Source of the DNA: Paratinospora sagittata
Lineage: Eukaryota; Streptophyta; Magnoliopsida; Ranunculales; Menispermaceae
DNA length: 64,000 nucleotides
Reading direction: 5' to 3'
Assembly: GCA_035771175.1 (NCBI GenBank)
Contig: CM069597.1
Span: 13,427,001-13,491,000, forward strand
The stretch's first letter is position 1. The number at the start of each line of letters is the position of its first letter. Shown piece by piece: positions 46,577 through 59,099 of the stretch. The position numbers were made by a program, and so were the translations under genes. The notes beneath the pieces are model-generated. The model saw only the letters and a list, made by a program, of their open reading frames with translations, was not told where the DNA came from and ran no database searches.

Positions 46577-47409
46577 TGTTGGCCCAGATAAACGTCCAAG
46601 AGGGGGTTGAATTGGACGAGTTGCAGGTTTTTCACCTTTCAAAAATAAATCGAAATGAATGCAAGTAAAGTGCAATGGTAGAAATTAAAACACAAAGGAT
46701 TTACCGTGGTTCGGTGCAAACAACCTGCGCCACGACTTGGTCTCCCTGATCAAGATTTTCCTAAACCTCCCACTAGTGGATCCTACTTCGAGAGTGAGGA
46801 TCAAACCGGTTACAACACTTACTTCACAGGTGTAAGTCAACCTTTAGAAGAGCCTATACTCTCTGCTTTTTCTCACTTGTGACCTCAGTCACTTACAACA
46901 CTTGCAAGAATACAAATACAACTTTTGAAGATGTTCTCTTACCAAGAACGCTTCATATGCTTACAGTTATAACAATGGATAGCCTCTGGAAATCTCAGCA
47001 CCAGGATTCAAAATGAAGAACTTGCTGACCAGTAAGGTTATCTTCAAAACAGTTTATAGATTTGATTCAATACAAAAACTTGTTTGTTCAAGGCAAGAAT
47101 CACGACTTTCCTATCTGGAAACTCTCTTTGAAAAGCTTTGACTAACTTGCAAAAATCGTGTGAGTTCTTGTTTGAAATCAGGGCCTTGTGTATTTGAAAA
47201 ATGAGCACTTGCTGTTTTATAAAAACAGAGAATGTGATGATTTGATTAAACAATTATTTGATGTAAGATGTGTATGAGCATGCTAGACAATAGGAATCAT
47301 CCAAGTGTTAGTGGAGAATATTTTAGTTCGGATAACCTGACAAAAGTGTGTGAAGAATAGAAAAATTGAGCAAGTGGAAACATTCACATTTTTTTGTCAA
47401 AAAATGAAA

Positions 47410-47725
47410 TTTTTTTTGTCTCAGGCAATGATAGAGCGCTATCGGCCTACGCATGATGCCAAATATTGGCCTATAGCGGGCTATTGATACTCGATATGCT
47501 AAAAACTGAGAGTTCTTGATTTTCAGAACTCATTGATAGCGTGCTATCATCCATGATAGTGCGCTATTGCCCTTTATACAAAAAATCAAGATTTTGGCAA
47601 TAGCTTGATAATGAGCTATCATCAATGATAGAGCGTTATTGCCTATTTTTCCAGAAAATCAGAATTTTGGCAACTGACATGATAGTGGGCTATTATCAAT
47701 GATAGCGCATTATTGCTTTCTGAAA
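47410..47725. repeat. Array of GATAGCGCGCTATC-like palindromes
   Basis: At least five imperfect copies of paired TGATAG.G.GCTAT and ATGATAG.GC.TATTGCC half-sites spaced about 45-95 bases apart, continuing at 50701. A further set lies at 57428-57565 upstream of the env-like ORF. Confidence 0.7.
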
Positions 47726-47729
47726 AATT

Positions 47730-50699
47730 TGGCGACCCCGCACCCCAGACCACCAACCCCGCAAGGAATGGTGTGCGGAATGCTGGGGCGGGACGCCTGG
47801 CGTAGGCATCTCCAACCACTTCTCAACCTCTGTGCGGTGGTTCAGACCCTACGAGCCTTATCCCAAACAACGACATAATATAAAAAGGTACTAAACAAAA
47901 CTACCCACTGTATTAATCATCCAAGACAAGAGATAATCCATAAAAATGAACCATAAATAAAACCACAATCCCTACAGTCCATCAAGATTGACATACACAT
48001 AAAGTCCAAAACTATGTTTACAAAAAAAAAACCCTCATATGCCCACATGGTCTATCTAACAAGTCTCAACTCACCCATACTACAATGTGGTAAGTGTTAT
48101 AATTACATAGTCCAAAATATAATATATCATAATTTAAAACACAGTTCAATCAAAATGTCTCTCAACTCACATCAAGGCCTTGGATTCTCTCGCAGGCAAG
48201 GCCCTCAAGATATGACTACTCTTTTGCCCTTAATCGGGACAGAAGGACCTGAAAGAGGAAAATGAGGGTGAGCCAACGGTGCCCAGTGAATAGAATTCAA
48301 ATATGCTATCAATACTCATCAATAAATATCATGTATGCATGTTAATGTGTAGCATGATTAAAAGCTCATAACATATAGATATCAAGCATTTATTATAAGT
48401 TCGATGCAAGTAAAAGCTTATCAATTTGGATCCACATTCCACATACATTGGGGTTACTATTGCACGTCTATTTCACCGTACCGTTGACCCCAATCATGTT
48501 TATTTGGGGTTACTAGTGCACGTCTATTTCACCGTACCGTTCTCATCCCCAAATATTTCCTTTCTAAAATCCTCCTATGACAAAGTTAAGTCTGCCTATT
48601 AGCAGATAGATGGGCCCAACCAAAGTCATAAGGTTTTCTCAAATCAATGCATCATTCAAAACATTAGAACACATTCATGCTTTCAACATATAATATATAT
48701 AAGTGATATGATAACATAAAAGATATAATCATAAATGAAGTCTACTCATAACCAAGCCTTGCGAGAGTATCTAACCACACATGGAAACCAAACTGAACCA
48801 ACCAAAATCAAGGTCAAGAAATATTCACCAATACCCATACATACATCAATTTCCTATGCTCAACCACATAGACATTACACATCAACCCTAAATCAGCCCA
48901 CATATAGACAATAGGCCTAAATCCCATCTAATCTCACCATTCAACTCAAATCACATAACTTAGGACTTCTAATGCATAGTTCTCATTCATAAACCATTCT
49001 ATTATTCAAAAATACTGATTTTCAATTCCTTAGGCATAAACATGCTCAAATTGGGCCATTTGATCACAAGTAGGCATAACCCATGATATAGTCACAACCA
49101 TCAAATCAGTAGCATAATCAACCCTAATCATGCTTAACTAAACATAAGTTGCATCAATTCAATGATTCTAGGCCAAAAACATCAAAAGCCCTAAAATATG
49201 AAATTTTCCATACTTAGGCCATATTGCCGATTTACACTAGGTCACCATGTTCAGCCATGTATATCACTGATTTTGCATCATGGGTTCATCAACAATGGCA
49301 ACTAGGTCAACATAGTTGACATGCAAACTATTTGGAAAGGTCTAAGTTCATATTCTAAATTTAGGTCTAATACAAGCAACCCTACCAATTCTTCATTTAA
49401 TATTCTGTTCAGATGTATCAATCTACCAACAGAAATATTTAATCACAAAATCAACCATACAGATTGAATTATGTTAAGAACTAAACCTTCTGTCCAAAAA
49501 TCAGCTCAATTAAACGGTGGACCGAAAAGATAGGCCTCTTTGATGAACAAGTCTCTAATCAGATAATTTCTCCTTTCCTGCTCAAAATACTCAAACTCAG
49601 ATGACTATATCACACAACATACTTAAGCTATAAACATCTTCACCGTTCATAATGTATATATATCAGTTTGAAACCACATACCAAATTATCATATCCATCC
49701 AACGGTAGATTTAGGAGATCTATTAGTTTGATCGAAACTGCACGAACACTCTAATCAAGATCTCCACCGACCTGAATGAAGAACCATAAGCTACGAACGT
49801 GCTGACAAAGTTTGAGCTCAATTGGACCATATATCCTCAAGATCCAGCTCTTTGATGAAAATATTGCAGAGATTTTCCTCAAAGCAACTCCCTCTTTCTT
49901 TCTCTTCTTCTTTCCTTTCTCTTCTTTTTTCCTTTCTCTCTACTCATCTCACCCTCTAAGACTTCCTTGGGGAAGAGAAGTAGGGCATGGGACACTTGTC
50001 CACTCTCATGCACCAACCTTGACATGTGTTGGAGGGGAGAAATGGGGCATGGGACACTTGTCCATTTTCATGCACCAACTTGACATGTATTGGAGAAGAG
50101 AAATGGGGCATGGAACACTTGTCCATTCTCATGCACCAACTTGACATGTGTTGGTCTCATGCACCAACTTGACATGTGTTGGAGAAGAGAAATGGGGCAT
50201 GAGATACTTGTCCATTTTCATGCACCAACTTGACATGTGTTGGTCTCATGCACCAACTTGACATGTGTTGGAGAAAAGAAATGGGGCATGGGACACTTGT
50301 CCATTCTCATGCACCAACTTGACATGTGTTGGTCTCATACTACCCATACCAACCACATGTACTTTAACCAATCTCATGCTCCCATGTATTTTAAATGTCC
50401 AATCCATTTAATACACCAAATTTTCATTTTCATTTATCCTTTTATTCAATCAATCCTAACACATATCAATTCATGGTTTAATGGGCCCATGCATAAATAA
50501 TAACATATGCATTATACTTTAATTTAACATGACCCATATACAATTTTTGATTCACATATTTATATACATTATCAAGCATCAAATATACAAACATTAAACA
50601 ACCATCAAACAAACAACAAACATATCAAGGCAACACATAGAGTTTGGGCAAAATGCAATTGGGTTATGGGCTAGATGAAATAATTTTCGGGGCGTCACA
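47730..50699 (-). mobile_element. Tekay-like LTR (2970 bp) without matching target duplication
   Basis: Plus orientation TGGCGACCCCGCACC...GGGGCGTCACA, so in sense TGTGACGCCCC...GGTCGCCA. A second copy starts at 61523. Flanking 5-mers are AAATT (left) and AGATG (right), which do not match. It contains the AGCCAACGGTGCCCAGTGAATAG segment seen in other gypsy LTRs and a minisatellite near its right side. Confidence 0.8.
49975..50340. repeat. Minisatellite, about 61-bp units, five copies
   Basis: Units GAGAAATGGGGCATGGGACA...CTTGTCCATTYTCATGC...CAACTTGACATGTGTTGG, some with an extra half unit. The sister LTR (63725-63870) has only two units, so copy number varies. Confidence 0.9.
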
Positions 50700-51157
50700 A
50701 GATGGATAGTGGGCTATCATCAATGATAACGCCCTATAGGTTCCTGTTTCTTTAAAAACTCATTTTTTTGACACTTGGAACTATTTCATTGAATCAAAGA
50801 CACTTTTGTATAAGATCAAATACTTTTAAATCATTTAAAACTGATTGAAACCCTTTGAAAAATAAATTTTCAAAATCAAATACGAGATCGATGTGATTTT
50901 GAAAACCTTGCAACTTAGAGAATTTTAGTGTTGAGATTGATTGAGAGGTTACCCTACACACCTAAGATCAAACTAATGCATTACATATGAAATTTGTCAT
51001 CGTTCTTCGAGCTTGATGTTGGTAGTCTTCGACAACTATTATTTGATGTGTTCTTGACGAATTAGCTGTAGCATTTAGAGAGACAGTACAAGTGATATCA
51101 TGTCATTTGCAATCATCAAAATACTGAGATACCGACATGAGTAGCATTGGTCCTACA

Positions 51158-51171
51158 ATCTCTCCCTTTTT
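51158..51171 (-). other. Polypurine tract of the SIRE-like element
   Basis: Minus strand AAAAAGGGAGAGAT next to the LTR start TGTAGGACC. Confidence 0.8.
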
Positions 51172-51539
51172 GATGATTTCAAACACTTGATATTGGCATT
51201 AAGAAGCAATCTTAGTATATATGATTTTTGAAAAATTTTGGCAGCATTTTGTTTCAAAAAAATGAATATTCACAACAAATCAACACAAGCAAATTCATCA
51301 ACACATTCGTACCATATCACACCATAGATATCCATGATCACATCATATATATAATCACAAGTAACAAAACATCAATCAAAAGTACACGTATCAGAAAGAT
51401 AATGCACAAACAAACAAAATCATGTACGCCCCCTATCAAAGTACACATATCTCTCCCGTTACCTATATGCACTCCTATCTTTATCTTTTTCCCATACACA
51501 ATATCTTCTCCCCCTTTTGAAATCACAAAGAGAGGGGCA
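51172..51539. other. 3' untranslated part of the SIRE-like element
   Basis: AT-rich; no convincing gene. Includes a Pro-poor, stop-rich stretch between the env-like ORF and the polypurine tract. Confidence 0.5.
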
Positions 51540-52288
51540 CTAAGAATGAGGAGGTTGATCTTGACTGAGATCTTGAATAGTGTCAGCAGTAGACTGAGTA
51601 GGTGAACTCGGATTGCGTGCACTCGAAAAGGAATCATGCATGTGCCGAAGGTGCGGAGGTGTGGATACCCATGATAGCTGTGAAGGAGCTGAAGGAGGAA
51701 CCGATTGAGAAGGAGCTTGACTAGCAAGAAAAATTTTTATCCTTTGAAGATAATCTACTTCAGTATTCACTTGAGTAGATGTCGTTTGCATGGCTCCTGT
51801 AGCGGTAAGAAGTACAGTGGCCATAGTCTGCATCTTCCTATCAAACGACTGAAGATGCTGTACTCCACTACCAAGAGTGGCTCAAATAGTCTGCTTCAGA
51901 TCCTGAAACCATGGAGGGATCTCTGATGAAGGTCTAGCCGACTCTTTGTCTCTAATCTCGCGTAGGATCTGCTCTTACGTGTCCATTCTCGACTGCATGA
52001 CTCTCAGTGACTCTCTAATCTCAGAGAACATAGTGGCCTGACTCCTCTGCATAGCCTGAACCTGCTGGAGGAGCTGTGTAGGGTCTGAAGATGATGGCTC
52101 AAAGGCAGAAGGAATGGTTGGAGTCGGCACTAGAGGAGGAGGAGCTGGAGTCTCGGCATGTGAAGGAAGTGGTGGAGGAGATCTATCGCCTGCCGAAGAT
52201 CCATGATATACCGAAAAGGGATGGGAACTAATGCTCGGACCAAGAATATCAGTAGGAGGGGCAGAAGACACCTCCTAATCATGAGGGC
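51540..52288 (-). pseudogene. Env-like ORF, C-terminal part (SIRE-like element)
   Basis: Pro/Ser-rich sequence (SSPPLPSHAETPAPPPLVPTP-like) leads to a heptad-like helix (LLQQVQAMQRSQATMFSEIRESL) and more Pro/Ser-rich text to the end near 51540. This is the usual tail of SIRE env-like proteins. It is cut at 52288 by a solo LTR. Confidence 0.75.
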
Positions 52289-53820
52289 TGTAAGTTGATT
52301 TTTGGTTAGTGTTTTGCATGTCACTTTGATAGATTTTTAGGTGCATTCGCTTAGCCTTTTGGTATTTGTGCATGAAATGCATGCTTAGAGGTTTTAGGCT
52401 CATTTAGGTGTTAACTTAGGGTTTTAGATGTTTTTCTTCATGAATAAGCGATGGTTGATACATGTTAATACAAACATACTTGCTTGATACATGTTGATAC
52501 ATACATACTTGCTTATAGTTGTTGATGATTTGATTAGTGTATATCACTTATTTGTGTGTTTTGTAGGTGAACAAGGAACTTAAAGGAGGTGCAAATGAAG
52601 CCAAAAATGAGGCCAAGATTCTGGAAAAATTGAGTGCATGAAGTGATGAAAAAGTGGAGAAAGAAGGCCCAAGAAGCACGAAGCTGCAGAAAAAAGAAAT
52701 GCGACGCCCAGAAGAGCAAAAAAATAGGATTTTAGTGGCACCGAGAAGAGAAAAAAATTGAATTTTAGCGTAGTGCCACGACGCCTCGAATAATTTATGT
52801 GGGTTTTGCATTAGCGCGGCGACGCCCATCGCAGCGCTAATGCGCAGTTTTGTCCATTTTTGGCATTTATGGTCCTTTTTGGTCTTTTTGAACAAATGAT
52901 GTATATAAGCTCACTTTAGGGTTTTAATTAGAAGAGGATCTTACATTTTACTAGTTTTAGAATAGATTAGAGTAGTTGAAGAAGGAGAGAAGGGAAAAAA
53001 AGAGTAGAGGTTGAAAAAGAATGAGAGTTACAGAGAAATAGTTGAAGGAGAATGGGGTTTCCTCACTTTTTTTCCATTTACAATTTATCTTGATGATTTT
53101 GCCTTTCAATTTCTCTCTTGTAATCATGTCCATGAACTAATTATATTCTCTAGAGATTAAATGGATCTTAGTTTGCTTTTGATGGATTGATTGTGGATTT
53201 TATTCATTATTAATGAAATTTCTCAAGTTTATTCATGATTCTCTATGTTTAATGCTTTTGATTTACTGGCCATAAATTGATTGAACCTAGATCTAAGGGG
53301 TGGCACTTGAGAGAGAGTTCTTTAGGTTGGAAAATGAGAATTATGACATGAGATTGTTAGAGAATCGAGAGGTTTATAGGATCTTGTGACATTATTGAGA
53401 AATCCCTAAAACTTAATGCATAATTGGGGATTGGGTCTTTATCGAGAGGTCGAGAGTCAACCCCACTTTTAGGTTTCGATCCGACACTCGAGAGAGGGGA
53501 TTGATAAACATTGGATTTGATTTATAAACTTGGAGATAAATTTAATGATGAATAACCCCAATTAGTCTTGATTTGCAAACTAAGTGAAATTAAATCTCTA
53601 GATCTATTCCCTTATTGAATTTTCTTTACTTCCAATTGCTTTAATTCCATTTAATTTCCAGCATTTTAATCCGTTTAATATCTCCATTTGATTGTCTAAA
53701 TAAAGTTCAAAATCTGTGAAACAGTAATTGATAGATTAACAATTTCTTGCCGACGATACCCGATCTAATCGAATTATTACTACATCGTTGACACTGTACA
53801 CTTGTAGTATATCACGAACA
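52289..53820 (+). mobile_element. Solo LTR (1532 bp), duplication AGGGC
   Basis: TGTAAGTTG...CACGAACA, flanked by AGGGC on both sides (52284-52288 and 53821-53825). TATATAAGC (about 52902) may be the TATA box in plus orientation. Near the right end is a GCCGACGATACCCGATC segment typical of several plant LTRs. Lineage not assigned. Confidence 0.88.
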
Positions 53821-54192
53821 AGGGCCTGGAACTTCAGGCGCATCCGGTGCTCTGGCATCTGACATGGTGACCTCCGAATCAAGAGGTGGAGGATCACCTT
53901 TCTTGGTCGAGAAGAAAGATTTAAGCTCGGTGTCCGTAGGAAACAAATCTCTACCTATCCATCTTCTCTTTGGCTAATAATACCAGTAGTCCATATGCTT
54001 AAGTGTCGAAGATCCGATGCAATTATTGTGATGCAACTGCTTAACATCCCGTTTTTCAAATTGATATCAGTGCTCTTAAAGAAACGGGTAAGGTGCATCG
54101 GAAATGGAAGATTCCTTTTTGTACTCTTGACAGAATCCATGTAATCCATAATAGCAAATGGGAGAATGACATGTGTTTTCGTGTACAGACAC
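53821..54192 (-). pseudogene. Env-like ORF, middle part
   Basis: Reads TKTHVILPFAIMDYMDSVK and NLPFPMHLTRFFKS, continuing the N-terminal part at 56499 after the solo LTR. A frameshift or stop at 53955 precedes a final segment with SEVTMSDARAPDAPEVPGP. Confidence 0.78.
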
Positions 54193-56498
54193 TGTAACAC
54201 CCCGTAAATTTTAATGAAATACATACGTTGAAGTACGCGTATATCGAGATGTATAATACACGTATTTTATACGTAGAAGCTAAATATCTGCGTGTATAAA
54301 AATACATGCTATATTTAAGGAGTATGAGCAAATAAATAAAATTATTAAATAAATAATATAAGTTTTATTAGTTGAATGGGTTGATTAATGCAATAGATGA
54401 ATTGAGTTGAATTAAAATGAAAAATTTATGGGGTGGGTTAGTTAGCTATGAAGCGTGAGGAGCATAGGATCATATGTTTTATATCTATTTAACACCACTC
54501 ATTTCTAAGCTCTCTCCACCGTTAAATAAAAAAAAAGAAACAAAAGAATAATGACAAAAAGAGTTGCTGAATGAAATGAAAAAAAAAAGAAGAAGAAGAG
54601 AGAGAACAGAATGAAGAATGAACGCAGAAAGGGGAGAAAGAAGAACAGACGACAGGGAAGGAAAAAAAAAAGGGAGAACGGGCGATTCGCACGAAATTCG
54701 GACCTGAGGTAAGTGATTTTTACTCCCTTTCTTCGTGAAATTACTATCTAAGCTAGACGTAAACTTTCTAGCGGAGTAATTTTGACTGTAGGAGCCGTTT
54801 TACGGCGTTTTGACAAATTGGGGTTTTGACCCCAACGTGAATTAAAATCCGCTAGGAAGGTAGAAAAACACTCCCTGGACTGTCGGGACTCCGAATCTGT
54901 GGTTAGATTCAATTTCATGATTTTTGGAGACCATTTGACAATTTTAATACAATTTACATCTTCGGATGAATAGTAATAGTAAATAGTGAATAGTGAATAG
55001 TGAAAGTGAATAGTGAATAGTAAAAATGAATAGTAAAAATAAATAGTGAATAGTAAATAGTGAATAGTGACTTAAATAGTGCACAGTAAATAGTTCACAG
55101 TGCACAGTGAATAGTGCACAATGCACAGTGAATATTGACCAGTGATGTGAATAGTACTGTGCAAAGTGATGTGAACCCAATGACACCCCGGTTTGAGATC
55201 ATAGAATCGTAAAGAACTGAATTCCGGACGTTAGAACATGATATTTAGATATGATTTGATAGTTTTAGTAACTAAGTATATGGTGTCGTGAAAATATGAT
55301 TGGAAATCTATTTTCACTGTTCTTTCTTGTGGAAATATCTAGATTGATCACAGAAACGAGTAAACTGCTTATGAGTCCTAAATGGATTTATTATTCGTGA
55401 TTTGAAGTGAGTTAAGAAATATAAATATGAAGACATGAAATTGAATTATGAAGTGATTGTGACAGGTTAAATTAGTTTGATTTAACTTGGAGCTGGACTC
55501 GAAAGCGACGATGATTGAGTTTAAGTGGAACGTGTTGTACAGTGAGTATAGTTTTCTTGATTTGGTTCTTGTATGACATTGTACGCGTATAAAATGTTTG
55601 ATTGTATGCATGTTATATTTATATATATAATGCATTGAGTTTTATGGATCATGCAAACTGTTTTTAGCAATTGGAGTTTGTAATGATGAGGCTTTGCGAT
55701 TCCTCATTGTCATTTCGTTAGGAATTAGACCCAGATGAGGTTTTGCGAGTCCTCATTGTCAGTAGGTCTGACCTAACAAGGGTTGGGATCCTTGAAATGA
55801 CTGTGAATTGGGGCAATGAGAGGTTGTGGCTACCTTGTAACGGCCATACAAGGGTTAGACCCGCTCTCTTGCCTTGCGGAGGAGGGAGATTGTGCATTGT
55901 ATTATTGAAAATCATGAAATTTATGTTGTTGACATGTATAATATATTCGTTGAATGATGCATGTGTTTAATAAGTGTTTGAAATGATTTTAAATGTCATA
56001 TGTCTCTAAATGTATATAATTGCCATCTCAAGAACTATATTCACTGAGCTATTGTTTGCTCACCCTATTTCCTCCAATATTTTAGGTATTGACTCGAAAG
56101 GAAAAGGAACTTGTCTGGTAGGTGTATGTATGCTTGGAGGAAATAGATTATCTTTATGTTATTTTGATATGTATAATTATCACACACGATATATATGTAA
56201 TATCACCTAGATGGGTTGTGTGGTAATATTAGATGAGGAAATGAGATGATCATAGATATTTATCAGGTGAGAATTTAATTTGTGGAATGACTGGAATGAA
56301 TGTGAGTGGAATGATCATCTATATATATATTTGATTTGATTTGATTTGTGGTATGGAAAAAAAAATTCTGTACAATTTGGGAAGGATTGTGAGAGTACGT
56401 GAAGGCTGACAGTGTATTATATACTGTATATGAGGATGTACAGTGTATAGTACGCTGTGCCGGTCATGACGTCAGCCTACGTCAGGGGCGTCGTGACA
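54193..56498. mobile_element. Solo LTR (2306 bp), duplication GACAC
   Basis: TGTAACACCCCG...GTCGTGACA, flanked by GACAC (54188-54192 and 56499-56503). The CACTGAGCTATTG.TTGCTCACC segment near 56040 is shared with Tekay-like LTRs and suggests a plus orientation. ORFs inside are not recognised. Confidence 0.93.
54966..55175. repeat. AATAGTGA minisatellite in solo LTR
   Basis: Array of AATAGTGAATAGTRAAAATG and CAGTGAATAGTGCACA units of 7-15 bases, with gradual change of unit type from left to right. Confidence 0.85.
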
Positions 56499-57171
56499 GA
56501 CACCATGTCAGAAATAGATCAAAAACACTCACATTGGTCCTACTTCCCTCTTTAGGCTGAAAAAACCTAGCGATTATGTTTTGGAGGATGTGAGGAATGA
56601 AATCAAGGTCTGAATTCTTAAGTGTTTTGGGGACTGCATCATAATGTTTTGAAGACAACAAATTAAGAGCAACAAGTGAATCATAGTTTGGGAAGTGAAC
56701 TATCCCATTTTCTTCAGAAGCAATTAGCCGACCCTCATTGGGAATATTGAAATGGCCCGCAAACAATTCAGGAGTGATTCCAAAGTCTCTCCCTAGAACA
56801 ATAGTCTCATACACACATCCATCGACATATTTCATTTTAAGAGTTGTGAATAGGATGCGAATGAGAGTTGGGTACCATTTGTTTTTATAGGTGACAAATG
56901 AAATCCACCCTTGGTGTGCAAGATACTCTTCGACAAGAATCCTACACCGTTGGAAGAAGTCAAGATCAATCCAAGCATTGTTAGTTACAGTGCAAGAGAT
57001 GTAACGTGCACTAATTTCCTCGTAAACATCGACTGACGATGGTGTGCGAGGAATGGATGATCGAGGATGTGTGGGATGGTCGTGTTGTGTCTTAACATGG
57101 CTTTTCGAATCCGGTTTGGGTGATGGAACACTGAGATTTGTTGTTCTAGGTGGTTTTCTCTTGGGCGCCAT
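56499..57171 (-). pseudogene. Env-like ORF, N-terminal part (SIRE-like element)
   Basis: Starts MAPKRKPPRTTN at 57171, a basic N-terminus, and is open to the solo LTR at 56498. It carries HQGWISFVTYKNKWYPTLIR, VYETIVLGRDFGITPELFAG and FNIPNEG. This is the ENV-like/plant transposon-protein domain of SIRE elements. No signal peptide is visible. It resembles ORF0 of elements 1 and 2 in spacing of GW, (R)G and IP motifs. Fully open over about 225 codons, the longest undamaged piece of this element. Confidence 0.8.
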
Positions 57172-57650
57172 GAACAGTGGCTGTATTTGAAGAGCGGATC
57201 AAATGATGGAAAATGATGAATCAAAGCGAAATCAAAAGAGTTGGAGAGAAGTTTTATTGTGATTTTGGGTCGATTTGAGCCAATAATGATGAAAAACGAT
57301 GAAGACTTGAGTAAGAATAGGATTGGGGGGGCCATCGGTAGCGTGTTTAGGGCTCTCGTTAGCGTGTTGTTTGTTGTTGAAATGAAGAAAGAAATCTCAT
57401 GCCCGACTTATATACGCACTGTGTAAATAGTGTTGATAGCGCGCTATAGCTTCGTCCAGAAATGATAGGTGTTAAGAACTATGATAGTGCTCTATAACGG
57501 ATGATAACGCGCTATGGCTTGTTTCCTGACAATACTGTGAGCAAGCTATAACTATTTTAGCTTGCTATTGCTTCAATAAGTGAAAATTATTCCATAATTT
57601 CATCATTTTTATGATTAAACGACATTCTAAACATGATCAAATACTCCAAG
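57172..57650. other. Spacer between RNase H and env-like ORF
   Basis: Contains GATAGCGCGCTATAGC (57434-57449), ATAACGCGCTATGG (57502-57515) and related palindromes like those in the LTR. No gene. Confidence 0.6.
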
Positions 57651-59030
57651 TCAAAAATTTGATGCATTTGATTCGCTAAACATACCTAATTCCCGACGAA
57701 TGTGTATAAATTGATCCTTGGGTAATGCCTTAGTAAAAGTTTCAGCAATTTGATCCTTTGTGCCAACATGGGTCAATTTTACATCTCCTCTTTGCACATA
57801 ATCTCTAAGAAAATGATGTCTAATTTTTATGTGTTTGGTTCTTGAGTGTAATACTGAATTTTTCGAAGTATTTAGAGCACTTGTGTTATCAAAAAATATT
57901 TTTGCACACTTAATGTCAATTTGGTAGTCCTCAAGTTGTTGTTTCATATATAAGATTTGAGCACAACATCTACCGGCTGCAACATATTACACTTCAGCTA
58001 TGGATAATGCCACTGAATTTTGTTTCTTGCTAAACCAAGAAATTAATGAATTTCCCATAAAGTGACAAAATCCTGAGATACTTTTCTTGTCAATTAGACT
58101 ACCCGCATAATTGGAGTCTACAAAGCTCCTAAGCTCAAAGGAAGTATCTTTTGAATACCAAATTCCAAGATCAGCAGTCCCACTAATATATCTAATTTTT
58201 TTAACACATTTTAAATGTGATTCTCTAGGACTGGACTGAAATCTTACGCAGAGACAAACACTGAACTGATGTTCGGTTTACTTGCTGTTAAATACAACAA
58301 GCTACCAATAATGCTTCTATAAAGCTTAGTGTCTATAGGTTTTCCCTTTTCATCTTTGTCCATTTTTACAGCTGAGTTGCATAGGGTTTCAATTGTTTTC
58401 AAGTTTCCAAACTTGAATTTCTTTATCATGTCCTTAGCATACTTGTTTTGTCTCAAGAATGTACCGTTTGGTAATTGCTTGATTTGCAGGCCTAGAAAGT
58501 ATGTAAATTCACCCATCATACTCATCTCAAATTCATCTTGCATAAGTTTAGAAAATTCTTTGCAAAGATGATTGTTTGAGGCACCAAAGATAATATCATC
58601 AACATATATTTGCACAAGCAACATATTATAATCTTTGTGCTTAATGAACAAGGTTGGGTCTAATTTTCCCTTAAGAAATTTGTGCTCAAGAAGGAATGTG
58701 CTTAATCTATCGTACCAGGCTTTAGGAGCTTGTTTTAAACCATATAAAGCCTTGTTTAGCCTAAACACATGATCTGGGTTTTGAAGTTTTCAAAGCTTGG
58801 AGGTTGTTCTAAATATACTTCTTCATTGATATACCCGTTTAAAAAGGCACTTTTCACATCTATTTGGTATAGTGGAAAATTTTTATGGCAAGCATAAGCT
58901 AGTAACATTCTAATTGCTTCTAGTCTTGCTACAGGTGCAAAGGCTTCTTCAAAATCAATTTCTTCTTCTTGATTGTATCCTTGGGCAACTAATCTAGCCT
59001 TATTTCTCACAATCACTCTTTTTTAATCCT
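57651..59030 (-). pseudogene. Copia reverse transcriptase and RNase H (SIRE-like element)
   Basis: RT reads [34 protein letters not shown] and [10 protein letters not shown] (59016-58756). After a frameshift it continues [19 protein letters not shown] and the active site QIYVDDIIFGAS, then SIIGSLLYLTASKP (58768-58244). RNase H follows: FFDNTSALNTSKNSV, RTKHIKIRHHFLRD, QIAETFTKAL. A stop-rich gap separates RT from RNase H (57960-58240). Family functions are copying and degrading element RNA. Confidence 0.93.
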
Positions 59031-59099
59031 TCTTATTTCTAAAGACCCATTTAGTTCCAGTAACTGATTGGTGAGATGGTCTAGGTACTAACTTCTAGA

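Larger units (their letters stand above)
46577..51157 (-). repeat. 3' LTR of the SIRE-like element, interrupted
   Basis: In element sense it begins TGTAGGACC at 51157 and ends GGGCCAACA at 46577. Removing the insertion at 47730-50699 leaves about 1.6 kb. It contains an array of GATAGNGNGCTAT palindromes (about 47420-47720 and 50701-50745). Confidence 0.82.

Noticed and set aside
48420..48545. Possible regulatory tandem repeat (CACGTCTATTTCACCGTACC twice)
   Set aside because: A duplication inside an LTR that is single in the sister copy. No evidence of regulation.
49812..50144. ORFs repeating GHGTLVHSHAPT
   Set aside because: Translation of the 61-bp minisatellite in an LTR.
54944..55186. 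ORF rich in HYSLFTVH-like repeats
   Set aside because: Translation of the AATAGTGA minisatellite.
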